Shown one piece after another: positions 1 to 9,981 of a DNA stretch of 64,000 bases. The DNA comes from Pseudomonas parafulva. GTDB lineage: Bacteria > Pseudomonadota > Gammaproteobacteria > Pseudomonadales > Pseudomonadaceae. Position 1 is the first letter of the stretch; every line of letters begins with the position of its first letter. The position numbers and the translations under genes were made by a program. The notes under the pieces were generated by a model. It did no database searches and was not told the DNA's origin. It was given only the letters and a program-made list of their open reading frames with translations. The stretch lies in the NCBI RefSeq assembly GCF_000800255.1, contig NZ_CP009747.1, positions 4,402,001 to 4,466,000 on the forward strand. The letters run 5' to 3'.

Positions 1-836
1 ATGTGGTTTTTGGACATGCCGGAAACAGCGCTGCGGTGTTACCCATGCAGCGCATTGGCGTGAATGTCTGGCCGCTCAATACCGTGCAATTCTCCAACCA
101 CACTCAGTATGGTCAGTGGGCAGGAGAAGTGCTCGCGCCTGCGCAAATTCCCGCGTTGGTGGAAGGCATTTGCAACATCGGTGAGCTGGGCAATTGCGAT
201 GCGGTGCTCTCCGGTTACCTGGGGAGCGCCGAGCAGGGCCGGGCCATCCTTGCAGGGGTGCAGCGGATCAAGGCGGTGAATCCGCGCGCGCTGTATCTGT
301 GCGACCCGGTCATGGGTCACCCTGAAAAGGGCTGTATCGTGCCGCAGGAGGTCAGCGACTTCCTGCTCGACCAAGCGGCGGCGGCAGCCGACATCCTGTG
401 CCCGAACCAGCTGGAGCTGGACAGTTTCTGCGGGCGCCGCGCGCAGTCGCTGGAAGACTGCGTGGCCATGGCGCGTAGCCTGCTGGCGCGTGGGCCACAA
501 GTGGTGCTGGTCAAGCACCTGGCCTACCCAGGGCGTGCCGACGATGCCTTCGAAATGCTGCTGGTGACGCGTGAGCAGAGCTGGCACCTGCGTCGGCCAC
601 TGCTGGCATTCCCGCGTCAGCCGGTTGGGGTCGGCGATCTCACCTCAGGGCTGTTCCTGGCGCGCGTGCTGCTCGGCGACACCTGGGTACAGGCGTTCGA
701 GTTCACCGCAGCGGCTGTGCACGAGGTGTTGCTGGAAACCCAGGCCTGCGCCAGCTACGAGCTGCAACTGGTGCGCGCTCAGGACCGCATTGCGCACCCA
801 CGGGTACGCTTCGAGGCGCAGGCACTCGAGCGGTAG
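1..836 (+). CDS. pdxY: Pyridoxal kinase PdxY, 5' end missing
   Basis: ATP-dependent kinase that phosphorylates pyridoxal to pyridoxal 5'-phosphate in the vitamin B6 salvage pathway; cytosolic. The frame is open from the first complete codon at base 3 ([10 protein letters not shown]), which matches the interior of PdxY a dozen or so residues after its start, so the initiator lies outside the window. The visible 277 residues show the CDPVMGH segment and the ribokinase-fold anion-hole motif GVGDLTSG, with the catalytic Asp codon at 636-638. The C-terminus looks complete at the TAG at 834-836. The next gene is convergent, one base away. Family known, identity strong. Confidence 0.93.
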   Translation, partial: VVFGHAGNSAAVLPMQRIGVNVWPLNTVQFSNHTQYGQWAGEVLAPAQIPALVEGICNIGELGNCDAVLSGYLGSAEQGRAILAGVQRIKAVNPRALYLCDPVMGHPEKGCIVPQEVSDFLLDQAAAAADILCPNQLELDSFCGRRAQSLEDCVAMARSLLARGPQVVLVKHLAYPGRADDAFEMLLVTREQSWHLRRPLLAFPRQPVGVGDLTSGLFLARVLLGDTWVQAFEFTAAAVHEVLLETQACASYELQLVRAQDRIAHPRVRFEAQALER

Positions 837-837
837 G

Positions 838-1317
838 TCACTCGGTCTTCAAATCCTGATAGCGCTTCTCCAGCTCTTGGCGGATCTGCCGGCGCTGCTG
901 ACCCTGCAGGAACCGGCGCTTTTCTTCGCTGCTTTGCGGCTGGCGTGCGGGGACTTGCACCGGACGGCGATTGTCGTCCACGGCCACCATGGTGAAGAAA
1001 CAGCTATTTGAGTGACGCACCGAGCGCTCGCGGATGTTCTCGGTCACCACCTTGATGCCCACCTCCATGGAGGTGTTGCCGGTGTAGTTGACCGAGGCGA
1101 GGAAGGTCACCAGCTCGCCGACGTGCACCGGTTCGCGAAAAATCACCTGGTCCACCGACAGGGTCACCACATAGGTGCCGGCATAACGGCTGGCGCAGGC
1201 ATACGCCACTTCGTCCAGGTATTTCAGCAGTGTGCCGCCATGTACGTTGCCAGAGAAGTTGGCCATGTCCGGCGTCATCAGGACGGTCATGGTCAGCTGG
1301 GCGTTGCCGGGTTCCAT
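838..1317 (-). CDS. Acyl-CoA thioesterase, hotdog fold
   Basis: A 159-residue hotdog-fold acyl-CoA hydrolase of the cytosolic BACH/YciA kind. The segment NFSGNVHGGTLLKYLDEVAY contains the family's N-G-x-x-H-G-G-x-L-x-x-x-x-D-E active-site motif near the N-terminus, followed by the strand with VDQVIFREPVHVGE. The C-terminal 40 residues are charged and probably helical (EEKRRFLQGQQRRQIRQELEKR). The frame is open 17 codons further upstream, but the ATG at 1317 (MEPGNAQL) fits homologues best; there is no strong ribosome site to settle it. It converges on pdxY. Natural substrate cannot be told from sequence. A second, different thioesterase lies at 32434-32832. Confidence 0.85.
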   Translation of the reverse strand: MEPGNAQLTMTVLMTPDMANFSGNVHGGTLLKYLDEVAYACASRYAGTYVVTLSVDQVIFREPVHVGELVTFLASVNYTGNTSMEVGIKVVTENIRERSVRHSNSCFFTMVAVDDNRRPVQVPARQPQSSEEKRRFLQGQQRRQIRQELEKRYQDLKTE

Positions 1318-1657
1318 AGAGTGCTCACGGTGTGGTTGCGCTGAAACGGGGTGGGTATCTCCAGACACTTCTAAACCCCTTCGATGAAGTTTCCTATCGT
1401 GGTTACGGACGTCTGCGAGCGGTCCGCCGTCACGCCGATCATGCCATTACTGGGCGCGGTCTGGCCGATCTGTTTCTGCATATTGCATCGCCGTTCGATC
1501 GACGGACGCAATGTTACCCTGAGTACGCCCATGCAACATGGGCGTACCGCCGATCAACACAATCTGTACTTGCCGTTCGCTCAGGTGTCGCCTGGCCGAG
1601 CGGCGATCTGCCTCATGCGTCGATACAACCGTGCGTTGATAAAAGGAGTGCCACGCC
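1318..1657. other. 340-bp intergenic region with a perfect 11-bp inverted repeat
   Basis: Divergent promoter region between the thioesterase and the cation/proton antiporter. Open frames here run into neighbouring genes in the wrong frame and look spurious. The notable element is a perfect inverted repeat, GTACGCCCATG at 1523-1533 and its complement at 1537-1547 around a CAA loop. No run of T follows, so it is not an intrinsic terminator; it could be an operator or an RNA hairpin in the antiporter leader. A good ribosome site (AAGGAGTG) sits just before the ATG at 1658. Confidence 0.6.
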
Positions 1658-3418
1658 ATGCATGCCATAAGCTTCATCCAGGATCTGGCCGTGATCATGC
1701 TGGTCGCAGGGGTGGTAACCATTCTTTTCCACCGGCTGCGTCAGCCGGTCGTACTGGGCTACATCGTTGCCGGCTTCATCATCGGCCCCCATACCCCGCC
1801 GTTCGGCCTTATCCACGACGAAGACACCATCAAGACCCTGGCCGAGCTCGGGGTGATCTTCCTGATGTTCTGCCTGGGCCTGGAGTTCAGCCTGCGCAAG
1901 CTGTTCAAGGTCGGTGCCACGGCCTTCATCGCCGCGTTCCTCGAGATCGTGCTGATGATCTGGATCGGCTTCGAAATCGGCCGCTGGTTCGGCTGGAACA
2001 CCATGGATTCGCTGTTCCTCGGCGCCATCCTGGCGATTTCCTCGACCACCATCATCGTCAAGGCGCTCAATGACCTGAAGATGAAGAACGAGCGCTTCGC
2101 GCAACTGATCTTCGGTGTGCTCATCGTCGAGGACATCCTCGGCATCGGCATCATCGCACTGCTGTCGGGCATTGCAGTCAGCGGTTCGGTGAGCTCCGGG
2201 GAGGTGTTCTCGACCGTCGGCAAGCTGTCGCTGTTCATGATCGTCGCCCTGGTCATCGGCATTCTGCTGGTGCCACGGCTATTGGCCTATGTGGCCAAGT
2301 TCGAAAGCAACGAGATGTTGCTGATCACCGTACTCGGCCTGTGTTTCGGCTTCTGCCTGCTGGTGGTCAAGCTCGAGTACAGCATGGTGCTGGGCGCCTT
2401 CCTGATCGGCGCGATCATGGCCGAATCGCGACAGTTGCTGAAGATCGAGCGCCTCATCGAGCCGGTCCGTGACCTGTTCAGCGCCATCTTCTTCGTCGCC
2501 ATTGGTCTGATGATCGACCCTCACGTGCTGGTCGAGTACGCCTGGCCGATCGTGGTGATTACCCTGGCCGTGGTGCTTGGCAAGATGCTTTCGTGCGGCA
2601 TGGGCGCCTTCATTGCCGGTAACGACGGGCGTACCTCGTTGCGAGTGGGCATGGGGCTGTCACAGATCGGCGAATTTTCCTTCATCATCGCGGCGCTGGG
2701 CATGACATTGCAGGTCACCAGCGACTTCCTCTACCCGGTGGCGGTCGCGGTCTCGGCCATCACCACCTTACTGACGCCTTACCTGATCCGCGCGGCCGAT
2801 CCGCTGTCCATTCGTCTGGGCAAGGTCGTCCCGCAGCGCCTGTCCAGGGTGCTGTCGTTGTACGGCGAGTGGCTGCGCAGCATTCAGCCGCAAGGTGAGG
2901 GCGCCATGCTGGCGGCGATGATCCGGCGCATTCTGTTGCAGGTTGGGGTGAACCTGGCGCTGGTGATCGCGATTTTCTTCAGTGGCGGTTACTTCGCCGT
3001 GCGCATCGGCGCGTGGCTCAGCGAATGGATCGGCGATGTGGGGCAACAGAAAGCGCTGATCTGGGGCGCCGCGCTGCTGCTGTCGCTGCCCTTCCTGATC
3101 GCGGCCTACCGCAAGCTCAAGGCGCTGTCGATGTTGCTGGCGGAGATGGGCGTCAAGCCGGAAATGGCCGGGCGCCACACCCAGCGCGTGCGGCGGGTCA
3201 TCGCCGAGGTGATTCCATTGCTGTCGCTGCTGGTCATCTTCCTGCTGCTGTCGGCCTTGTCGGCCAGCATTCTGCCGACCAGCGAACTGCTGCTGATCAT
3301 CGCGGTGGTGGCTGCGGTGGTGGTGGCGCTGCTCTGGCGCTGGTTCGTGCGCATGCATACGCGCATGCAGGTGGCATTGTTGGAAACCCTGGAGAACAGC
3401 CGCGACCACTCGCACTGA
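1658..3418 (+). CDS. CPA2-family monovalent cation:proton antiporter
   Basis: Inner-membrane antiporter exchanging K+ or Na+ for protons (CPA2 family, KefB/RosB-like). The 586 residues begin with a typical Na_H_exchanger region of about twelve membrane helices (residues roughly 1-380), including VLGYIVAGFIIGPHTPP and the helix GVIFLMFCLGLEFSLRKLF. A shorter hydrophilic stretch follows, then three or so further helices to about residue 560. I see no TrkA-N nucleotide-binding domain (no Rossmann GxGxxG), unlike KefB/KefC, so glutathione-gated potassium efflux is not supported. AAGGAGTG lies about 8 bases before the ATG. The substrate ion is not determinable here. Confidence 0.88.
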   Translation: MHAISFIQDLAVIMLVAGVVTILFHRLRQPVVLGYIVAGFIIGPHTPPFGLIHDEDTIKTLAELGVIFLMFCLGLEFSLRKLFKVGATAFIAAFLEIVLMIWIGFEIGRWFGWNTMDSLFLGAILAISSTTIIVKALNDLKMKNERFAQLIFGVLIVEDILGIGIIALLSGIAVSGSVSSGEVFSTVGKLSLFMIVALVIGILLVPRLLAYVAKFESNEMLLITVLGLCFGFCLLVVKLEYSMVLGAFLIGAIMAESRQLLKIERLIEPVRDLFSAIFFVAIGLMIDPHVLVEYAWPIVVITLAVVLGKMLSCGMGAFIAGNDGRTSLRVGMGLSQIGEFSFIIAALGMTLQVTSDFLYPVAVAVSAITTLLTPYLIRAADPLSIRLGKVVPQRLSRVLSLYGEWLRSIQPQGEGAMLAAMIRRILLQVGVNLALVIAIFFSGGYFAVRIGAWLSEWIGDVGQQKALIWGAALLLSLPFLIAAYRKLKALSMLLAEMGVKPEMAGRHTQRVRRVIAEVIPLLSLLVIFLLLSALSASILPTSELLLIIAVVAAVVVALLWRWFVRMHTRMQVALLETLENSRDHSH

Positions 3419-3494
3419 TTGATCGCGGTGTCGCTTGTTCCGACGCGGCGAGGGTAAGGCCTTCGCCGTGTCAGACGCGGGTCACTCAGCAGGC

Positions 3495-3902
3495 TCAGCT
3501 TTCCAGCCAGACGTCTCGCGCCCAGTGCCACACCGATTCCCAGCTGTCTTCCCCAACGATCTCTTCGTCACCGTCCCACAGCACCACGGTGCCGTCTTCT
3601 TCGACGCAGTAGTAATTGTCGCCGTCCTGGCACAACGGAATCAGGTCACGCGGTACACCGGCGTCCCAGGCGTTGGCGGCGACGTCGGGCAGGTAGGTGT
3701 GCGATTGCGGGTCGGTGACGGTGACCGGTTCGAGAGACCCGTAGACCACGTCACTGACCGTGAGCAGGAACTCTTTGAAGACGAAGGGGATGTTGATGAA
3801 CAGCTCTTCCTCGATCTCGACCAGTTGGTCTTCATCGGGAAGCTCGAGGGGGACCGGTACCGGCTCGTTGGCTTCACGGAGTTGTTCGATCACTTCTTCC
3901 AC
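3495..3902 (-). CDS. SMI1/KNR4 (SUKH) family protein
   Basis: An acidic 135-residue protein of the SMI1/KNR4 superfamily. The family pattern is visible: an N-terminal helix (MEEVIEQLREANEPV), a Leu-Pro-rich stretch (VPLELPDEDQLVEIEEEL), the helix IPFVFKEFLLTVSDVVYG, then the strand pattern LIPLCQDGDNYYCVEEDGTVVLWDGDEE and a closing helix with SWESVWHWARDVW. SUKH proteins are often immunity proteins to contact-dependent or polymorphic toxins, but no toxin gene is adjacent. In Pseudomonas this orphan form is, to my recollection, widely conserved, so a housekeeping role is equally possible. Lies convergent to the antiporter gene. Confidence 0.8.
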   Translation of the reverse strand: MEEVIEQLREANEPVPVPLELPDEDQLVEIEEELFINIPFVFKEFLLTVSDVVYGSLEPVTVTDPQSHTYLPDVAANAWDAGVPRDLIPLCQDGDNYYCVEEDGTVVLWDGDEEIVGEDSWESVWHWARDVWLES

Positions 3903-3970
3903 GTTTCACTTCCTCTGGCCTTGATGACAACGCTGCGGTTTATACCCTAGTAGTCCGCTATGGCAAAAGC

Positions 3971-4000
3971 AAAAACCCCGGAACAGGTCCGGGGTTTTTG
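3971..4000 (-). terminator. Intrinsic terminator of the Tim44-domain gene
   Basis: CCCCGGA ... TCCGGGG hairpin flanked by A-tract and T-tract (AAAAACCCCGG...CCGGGGTTTTTG), so it could work on both strands. It lies directly after the stop of the minus-strand gene at 4016 and before the SMI1/KNR4 gene, which is on the same strand. Confidence 0.85.
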
Positions 4001-4015
4001 TGCTGCAGGTCGGAA

Positions 4016-4864
4016 TCAGCCGTTCTGGCGGATACCGGCCAGCATCCAGGGCTGGTTCTCGCCCTGTGCACGCTCCATGTGCCAGCTTTCGCTGAAGGCT
4101 TCGCCTTGATCGAAGCGAGAGTTCTTCGACACGCCACGGAAGGTTAGGGTCGCGACGGTCTTCTCGGCACGGTCTTCGACGCCGTCCAGTTGCACGTCGA
4201 GGTCGTCGATGTAGGTGGACTGGAAGCCATCACCTTGTTCGGCGCGCTCGCGCTTGAGGAACTCAAGCATCTGCGGGGTGACGAACTCGGCGATCTTGTC
4301 CATCTCGTTCGCGTCCCAGTGCTGCTGCAGGGTCTGGAAGTGGTTGCGCGCGGCAGCCAGGAAGTTCTGCTCGTTGAACCAGGCCGGGGCGTTGATCACC
4401 GGCGCGGCGACCGGTGCGGCCGAACCGCCGAAGATCGACTGGGCAGGCTGCTGCGCTTGAGTCTGTACTTCACGCTGGTATGGCGCGTGACCCGCAGCCT
4501 GTGGCTGCTGCTGACGGCGACGTGCGGCGATGAAGCGGAAGACCAGGAAGGCGATCAGGCCCATGATCAGGAAGTCGAAGATCTGCATGCCTTGGAAGCC
4601 ATCGCCCATGAACATGGAGGCCAGCAGACCACCGGCAGCGATACCGGCCAATGGACCCAGCCAGCGCGAAGCACCGCTGGCAGCGGCCGGGGCGCGGCCC
4701 GGAGCGGTTGGCGTGGCGGCAGGCGTAGTGGGGGAGGCCTGGCGGGTCTGGTGCATGGGCGCTGCGCCCGAGCTCTTGCCACCGCCGAAGCGCTTGGCAT
4801 TGGCGTCGAGGCTCAGCGTCAGGCCGACGCAGAGCGCCAGTGCGATGCTAAGAAAACGTTGCAT
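4016..4864 (-). CDS. Tim44-domain membrane protein
   Basis: A 282-residue secreted or membrane-anchored protein with a C-terminal Tim44-like domain. It opens with a hydrophobic signal-type segment (FLSIALALCVGLTLSLDANA), then a low-complexity Ala/Pro/Thr-rich linker, then two hydrophobic stretches (LAGIAAGGLLASMFMG and IFDFLIMGLIAFLVFRFIAARRR, residues about 70-115). The Tim44 fold occupies about 160-280, where AWFNEQNFLAAARNHFQTLQ and TLTFRGVSKNSRFDQG are typical. In mitochondria Tim44 links import machinery to the inner membrane; the bacterial paralogues have no settled role. Own terminator downstream; no obvious operon partner. Confidence 0.82.
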   Translation of the reverse strand: MQRFLSIALALCVGLTLSLDANAKRFGGGKSSGAAPMHQTRQASPTTPAATPTAPGRAPAAASGASRWLGPLAGIAAGGLLASMFMGDGFQGMQIFDFLIMGLIAFLVFRFIAARRRQQQPQAAGHAPYQREVQTQAQQPAQSIFGGSAAPVAAPVINAPAWFNEQNFLAAARNHFQTLQQHWDANEMDKIAEFVTPQMLEFLKRERAEQGDGFQSTYIDDLDVQLDGVEDRAEKTVATLTFRGVSKNSRFDQGEAFSESWHMERAQGENQPWMLAGIRQNG

Positions 4865-5015
4865 AAGATGGGATTTCCCGTTTTGTGGATTGCACGCGCG
4901 TCATGGTGCACATGATCTGACAGACAAGGCCAGCGTAAGAATGTTTCGAGCTTTTGCCTGGCGGGCAGGGCGATGTTTGGAAGAGTCTGTAGGTAGAGTC
5001 TGGAAAGGTTATCTG

Positions 5016-5039
5016 AAAAAGGAATCTCGCTGAGATCCC
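5016..5039 (-). terminator. Intrinsic terminator of uvrD
   Basis: Read on the minus strand: GGGATCTC, loop AGC, GAGATTCC (one G.U pair), then TTTTTC. It begins 7 bases after the uvrD stop codon. Confidence 0.75.
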
Positions 5040-5046
5040 TTTGCCC

Positions 5047-7230
5047 TCAGATCGCTTCCAGCTTGGCGTACCCCAGCATCAACCATTTGCTGCCTTCGTC
5101 GAAATTCACCTGCACCCGCGCCTGGGCGCCGGAACCTTCGAAGTTGAGGATCACGCCCTCGCCGAATACCGAGTGCTGAACCCGCTGCCCGAGGCTGAAG
5201 GCGGTCTGCGGGATTGCGGCATTGGCGAACAGGCTGCTGGCCTGGGTCTGAGCGCCGCCGAAGGGGCGACTGACCGAGTTGGACAGGCGCACCTCCTGAA
5301 CCAGCCCGGCCGGAATTTCCCGAACGAAGCGTGACACCTTGTTGTACGTCTCACTGCCATACAGACGGCGCGTTTCGGCGTAGGACATGATCAACTGGCG
5401 CATGGCCCGCGTGATACCGACATACGCCAGCCTGCGCTCTTCTTCCAGACGTCCCGGCTCTTCCAGGCTCATCTTGTGCGGGAACAGCCCTTCTTCCAGG
5501 CCGACCAGGAACACATAGGGGAACTCAAGGCCTTTGGCACTGTGCAGGGTCATCAATTGCACGCTGTCTTCGTGCTCATCGGCCTGGGCATCGCCGGCTT
5601 CGAGCGACGCGTGGCCGAGGAAGGCGGACAGCGGCGACAGGTCACCGTCGTCTTCGCTGGTCTCGAAGTTGCGCGCGGCGCTGACCAGTTCCTCAAGGTT
5701 TTCCACCCGCGCCTGGCCCTTCTCGCCTTTCTCTTCCTGGTGATAGACGATCAGCCCGGATTGCTCGATCACGGTCTGGGTCATCGTGTGCAGCGGCATC
5801 TCGCTAACCTTGGCCGCGAGGTGCTCCATCAATTCGATGAAGCCGCCCAGCGCGCTTGCCGCGCGACCCTTGAGGGCTTTGGCGGCGAGCAACTGGCACA
5901 TGGCATCCCACATCGACGACTGGCTGTGGCGAGCGTGCTCGCGGATGGCCTCGACGGTTTTTTCGCCGATACCGCGTGGCGGCACGTTGATGACCCGCTC
6001 CAGGGCTGCGTCGTTGCCGCGCCCTTCGAGCAGGCGCAGGTAGGCCATGGCGTTCTTGATCTCGGCGCGTTCGAAGAAGCGCTGGCCGCCATAGATGCGG
6101 TAGGGAATACGCTCGCGCAGCAGGGCCTCTTCGAGCACTCGCGACTGGGCGTTGGAGCGATAGAGGATGGCAATGTCATTGCGTGAGTTGCCGTCCTTGA
6201 TCACGCGCTCGATGCTCTCGACCACGTAGCGTGCTTCGTCGTGCTCGTTGTAGGCCGCATACAGCGTGATGGGTTCGCCTTCGCCCAGGTCGGTCCACAG
6301 TTCCTTGCCCAGACGCCCGCTGTTATTGGCGATCAAGGCGTTGGCTGCTTTGAGGATGCCGCCGGTGGAGCGGTAGTTCTGCTCCAGGCGGATCAGCTCG
6401 GCATCGGGGAAGTCGGCGGTGTACTGATGGATGTTCTCGATCTTGGCCCCGCGCCAGCCATAGATGGACTGGTCGTCGTCACCCACCGCCATCAGGCTGT
6501 CGCCGCCTGCGGCCAACAGGCGCAACCAGGCGTACTGCACGGCGTTGGTGTCCTGAAACTCGTCCACCAGCACGTGACGGAAGCGGCGCTGATAGTGCTC
6601 CAGCAGGCCAGGGTGGTCGCGCCACAGGTCCAGGGCGCGCAGCAGCAGCTCGGAGAAATCGATGACACCGGCGCGTTCGCAGGCTTGTTCATAAGCCTCG
6701 TAGATGCCACGCATGGTGGCCAGGAACAGGTCGCCGCCTGGCTGGATGTGCTGCGGGCGCAGGCCTTCGTCCTTTTGCCCGTTGATGAACCACTGGGCCT
6801 GGCGAGCCGGCCAGCGTTGCTCGTCCAGACCCATTTCGCGGATCACGCGTTTGACCAGGCGCTGCTGGTCGTCGCTGTCGAGAATCTGGAAGTTCTGCGT
6901 CAGCCGCGCTTCCTGCCAATGGGCACGCAGCAGGCGGTGCGCCAGGCCGTGGAAGGTGCCGACCCACATACCGGCCGGGTTGATGCCCAGCAACTGCTCG
7001 ATGCGGTGGCGCATCTCGGCCGCCGCCTTGTTGGTGAACGTCACCGACAGGATGGAGTGCGGCGAGGCCTGCTCGACCTGGATCAGCCAGGCGATGCGGT
7101 GCACCAGCACGCGGGTCTTGCCGGAGCCGGCGCCAGCCAGCACCAGCTGACGGCCACGCGCAGCGGCTACGGCCTGGCGCTGGGCATCGTTGAGGGAATT
7201 GAGCAGGAGGGAGAGGTCATCAGTGTGCAT
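5047..7230 (-). CDS. uvrD: DNA helicase II UvrD
   Basis: Superfamily 1A 3'-5' DNA helicase acting in nucleotide-excision and mismatch repair and in clearing RecA filaments. The 727 residues match the normal length. Walker A AGAGSGKT is at residues 32-39; Walker B/motif II is DEFQDTN, motif III VGDDDQSIYGWRGA, motif IV QNYRS, motif V LMTLHSAKGLEFPYVFLVGLEEG and motif VI VGITRAM. The C-terminal Tudor-like segment (QRVQHSVFGEGVILNFEGSG) that contacts RNA polymerase is present and is followed by a short tail. A terminator follows directly. In this genus uvrD is SOS-linked in some species, but I see no LexA box that I would call in the 200 bases upstream. Confidence 0.96.
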   Translation of the reverse strand: MHTDDLSLLLNSLNDAQRQAVAAARGRQLVLAGAGSGKTRVLVHRIAWLIQVEQASPHSILSVTFTNKAAAEMRHRIEQLLGINPAGMWVGTFHGLAHRLLRAHWQEARLTQNFQILDSDDQQRLVKRVIREMGLDEQRWPARQAQWFINGQKDEGLRPQHIQPGGDLFLATMRGIYEAYEQACERAGVIDFSELLLRALDLWRDHPGLLEHYQRRFRHVLVDEFQDTNAVQYAWLRLLAAGGDSLMAVGDDDQSIYGWRGAKIENIHQYTADFPDAELIRLEQNYRSTGGILKAANALIANNSGRLGKELWTDLGEGEPITLYAAYNEHDEARYVVESIERVIKDGNSRNDIAILYRSNAQSRVLEEALLRERIPYRIYGGQRFFERAEIKNAMAYLRLLEGRGNDAALERVINVPPRGIGEKTVEAIREHARHSQSSMWDAMCQLLAAKALKGRAASALGGFIELMEHLAAKVSEMPLHTMTQTVIEQSGLIVYHQEEKGEKGQARVENLEELVSAARNFETSEDDGDLSPLSAFLGHASLEAGDAQADEHEDSVQLMTLHSAKGLEFPYVFLVGLEEGLFPHKMSLEEPGRLEEERRLAYVGITRAMRQLIMSYAETRRLYGSETYNKVSRFVREIPAGLVQEVRLSNSVSRPFGGAQTQASSLFANAAIPQTAFSLGQRVQHSVFGEGVILNFEGSGAQARVQVNFDEGSKWLMLGYAKLEAI

Positions 7231-7434
7231 CCGGCCATTCTAGGGGCGCGCGGGGGCGGGGGCAAACGCGTTGCTGATAAATCTCGGGCATTGCGGCGGG
7301 CCGTTCATCGGCAAGGGGCAGCGGACAAAGGACAGGGCTGTTGTGAAAACATGACGTACAGCAGTTTGGCCAACGGGCGGTGTTGTGTATTCTCCGTGAC
7401 CGTTAGCGGCTGACCACTACAAGAACACTGCCAT

Positions 7435-9945
7435 ATGACCCAGAATTGCATGGTGATCGACGCATTACCCGACACGACGAAGCGCGTTCGCAGGCAATTC
7501 GCAACCGAGCTCTCCATCGAGCGCACCCGCCTGCTGTATCAAGGCTCCTTGCTACCCACTCTGCTCATGTTGCTCAACGGCCTGCTGTGTGCCTGGCTGC
7601 TATGGAGTCCGGCCCGCTACCTGCTGGTGTGTGTGTGGACGCTCTGGCTCCTGGCGTTGGTGGGCCTGCGCGTGATTCAGGTGGCGGCCTTCGAGGCGGC
7701 GCCTGCGCCACGGCAGGCGCAACCGAGTTGGTGGCGACTGTTTCTCGGCGGGTCTGCCTTCAGTGGGCTGACTCTGGCCTGTGCCGCGCTCGCCTTGGTG
7801 CCGGTGGACAGCTTCGTCCAGCAGGCCTGGGTGTTCGGCTTGCTGGGCGCTGCGGCGCTGTCGGCCAGCGTCGCCTATGCGGTGAGTCTGCCCGCCTTTC
7901 TCAGTTTCGTGCTGCCGGGGCTGCTGCCGCCGATCGGCTTTCTCTTCATCTACGAGGATGGCGCGCAGCGCGGCTGGGGTTGGCTGGGTCTGATTCTCTT
8001 GGGCGCGCTGTTCGTGGTGGCTTGGCAGATCAATCGCCTGATCGAGAACGGTCTGTTGCGACGCTTCCAGAACCAGGCGTTGATCGAACATCTGCAGCAG
8101 GCACAGCGCCAGGGCGAGCGGTTGAATCTGGCGCTGAGTGAGGAGGTCAAGCAGCGCCGTCAGGTCGAAACGCAGCTACGTCATGCCCAGCACTGCCTGG
8201 AGCAGCGGGTGAGCGAACGTGGCCGTGAGCTGGACCTCGCGCATCAGGCACTGGGCGCCAGCGCGCAACGCCTGGCTGTGCATGAAGAGCAGCAACGCCT
8301 GGCCGCCACGGTGTTCGAGGCCGCCAGCGAGGGCATCGCCATCCTCGACGCACACTTCCAGGTGCTGGCGGTGAACCAGCCCTATTGCACACTCACCGGC
8401 CACGCTCGCGAAGAGTTGCTGTCGCGCAACCTGTTGCAACTGCCGAGCAGCCGCGACGCGCAGCGTCACAGCGAGTCGATCCGCGAAGCGTTGCAACAGC
8501 AAGGCCGTTGGCAGGGTGAACTGGTCGAGGCACGCAGCAACGGTGAGTTGTACCCGCAGTGGTTGCAGCTCAACGGCGTGCACGACGGCAACGGCAGGCT
8601 CAGCAATATCGTTGCGTTCTGCACCGACCTGTCGACGCGCCGTCAGTCGGAGGAGCGTTTGCGTCATCTGGCTCATTACGATGAACTCACTGGCCTGGCC
8701 AACCGCATGCTGTTCCGTCTGCGCCTGGATCAGGCACGCCAGCGGGTTCGGCTCAACGGCCGCACCTTGGCCCTGCTGCACGTGGACCTGGACCGCTTCA
8801 AGCTGCTCAATGAAAGCCTAGGTCAGGCGCTGGCCGACCAATTGCTCAGGCAGATGGCGCGACGTCTGGCCAACGCAGTACCCGAGGCCGATACGGTGGC
8901 GCGTATATCGGGTGACGAATTCGTGGTGCTGTTCGATGGCTACAGCCATTTGTCGAGCCTGGTCCGGGTCACCACGCGCCTGCTCGACAAGCTGCGTGTC
9001 CCGCAGCAGTTGGGTGACCACGAAGTGGTGGTCAGTGCCTCGGTGGGGATCAGCCTGCTGACGGATCCTTCCTGCGACCTTGAGACGCTGCTCAACCAGG
9101 CTGACATGGCCAAGCAACACGCCAAGCACTTGGGCGGTGATTGTTTCCAGTTCTACACCGAGAGCCTGCGCGCCAGCACGCTGGAGCGCCTGCAACTGGA
9201 GAACCACTTGCGCAAGGCCTTGGTCGAGAACCAATTGCGGGTGTTCTACCAACCCAAGATGTGCCTGCGCAGTGGCCGTCTGAATGCGGCCGAAGCCCTG
9301 GTACGTTGGCAGCATCCGCAGTGGGGCATGGTGCCGCCCAGCGAGTTCATCGGGCTGGCGGAAGAAACCGGGCTGATCGCGCCGATGGGCGAATTCGTCC
9401 TGCGTCAGGCGTGCTGGCAAGCGTGCGAATGGTTGCGCCAGGGTCGAGACATCCGGGTCTCGGTGAACCTGTCGGTGTACCAGTTGCGCCAGGGCAAGGT
9501 GGTCAGTCTGGTCCGTCAGGTGCTGGAAGAGACCGGGTTGGCGCCGCATCTACTGGAACTGGAACTCACCGAAAGCCAGTTGCTCGACAACGTCGAGCAC
9601 ATCATTGCCACGTTCGAACAATTGCATGCGCTAGGGGTGAAGCTGGCGATCGATGACTTCGGCACGGGCTATTCGTCGCTGAGCTACCTGAAGCGCTTCC
9701 CGGTGGATTACGTGAAGATCGACCAGGCGTTCATCCGCGGCCTGCATGAGGGCAATCAGGATGCTGCGATCATCCGGGCAATCATCGGCATGGCCAAGAG
9801 CCTGGGTCTGGAAGTGGTGGCCGAGGGCGTGGAAACCCCGGAGCAATTGTCGTTCCTGCGTGAGCAGGGTTGCGACGAAGTCCAGGGTTACTTGATCAGT
9901 CGTCCATTGGAGGCCGAGGCTTTCGAGAAATTGCTGCAGCAATAA
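7435..9945 (+). CDS. Membrane-bound GGDEF/EAL protein with PAS domain (cyclic-di-GMP turnover)
   Basis: An 836-residue inner-membrane signalling protein. About six hydrophobic helices occupy residues 35-210, followed by a coiled coil (about 215-285, rich in Q, E, R), a PAS domain (about 290-400, [20 protein letters not shown]), a GGDEF-type domain (about 410-575) and an EAL domain (about 590-830). The cyclase signature reads SGDEF (residues 492-496) instead of GGDEF, so cyclase activity is uncertain. The EAL domain looks competent: E620-[30 protein letters not shown] and [10 protein letters not shown] are all present. The likely net role is hydrolysis of cyclic-di-GMP, perhaps with the GGDEF domain binding GTP as an effector. 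Stands alone, divergent from uvrD. Confidence 0.9.
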   Translation: MTQNCMVIDALPDTTKRVRRQFATELSIERTRLLYQGSLLPTLLMLLNGLLCAWLLWSPARYLLVCVWTLWLLALVGLRVIQVAAFEAAPAPRQAQPSWWRLFLGGSAFSGLTLACAALALVPVDSFVQQAWVFGLLGAAALSASVAYAVSLPAFLSFVLPGLLPPIGFLFIYEDGAQRGWGWLGLILLGALFVVAWQINRLIENGLLRRFQNQALIEHLQQAQRQGERLNLALSEEVKQRRQVETQLRHAQHCLEQRVSERGRELDLAHQALGASAQRLAVHEEQQRLAATVFEAASEGIAILDAHFQVLAVNQPYCTLTGHAREELLSRNLLQLPSSRDAQRHSESIREALQQQGRWQGELVEARSNGELYPQWLQLNGVHDGNGRLSNIVAFCTDLSTRRQSEERLRHLAHYDELTGLANRMLFRLRLDQARQRVRLNGRTLALLHVDLDRFKLLNESLGQALADQLLRQMARRLANAVPEADTVARISGDEFVVLFDGYSHLSSLVRVTTRLLDKLRVPQQLGDHEVVVSASVGISLLTDPSCDLETLLNQADMAKQHAKHLGGDCFQFYTESLRASTLERLQLENHLRKALVENQLRVFYQPKMCLRSGRLNAAEALVRWQHPQWGMVPPSEFIGLAEETGLIAPMGEFVLRQACWQACEWLRQGRDIRVSVNLSVYQLRQGKVVSLVRQVLEETGLAPHLLELELTESQLLDNVEHIIATFEQLHALGVKLAIDDFGTGYSSLSYLKRFPVDYVKIDQAFIRGLHEGNQDAAIIRAIIGMAKSLGLEVVAEGVETPEQLSFLREQGCDEVQGYLISRPLEAEAFEKLLQQ

Positions 9946-9981
9946 CCGTCGGCGAGTCGTTCCCGCAATGGGTCGGCCGCG

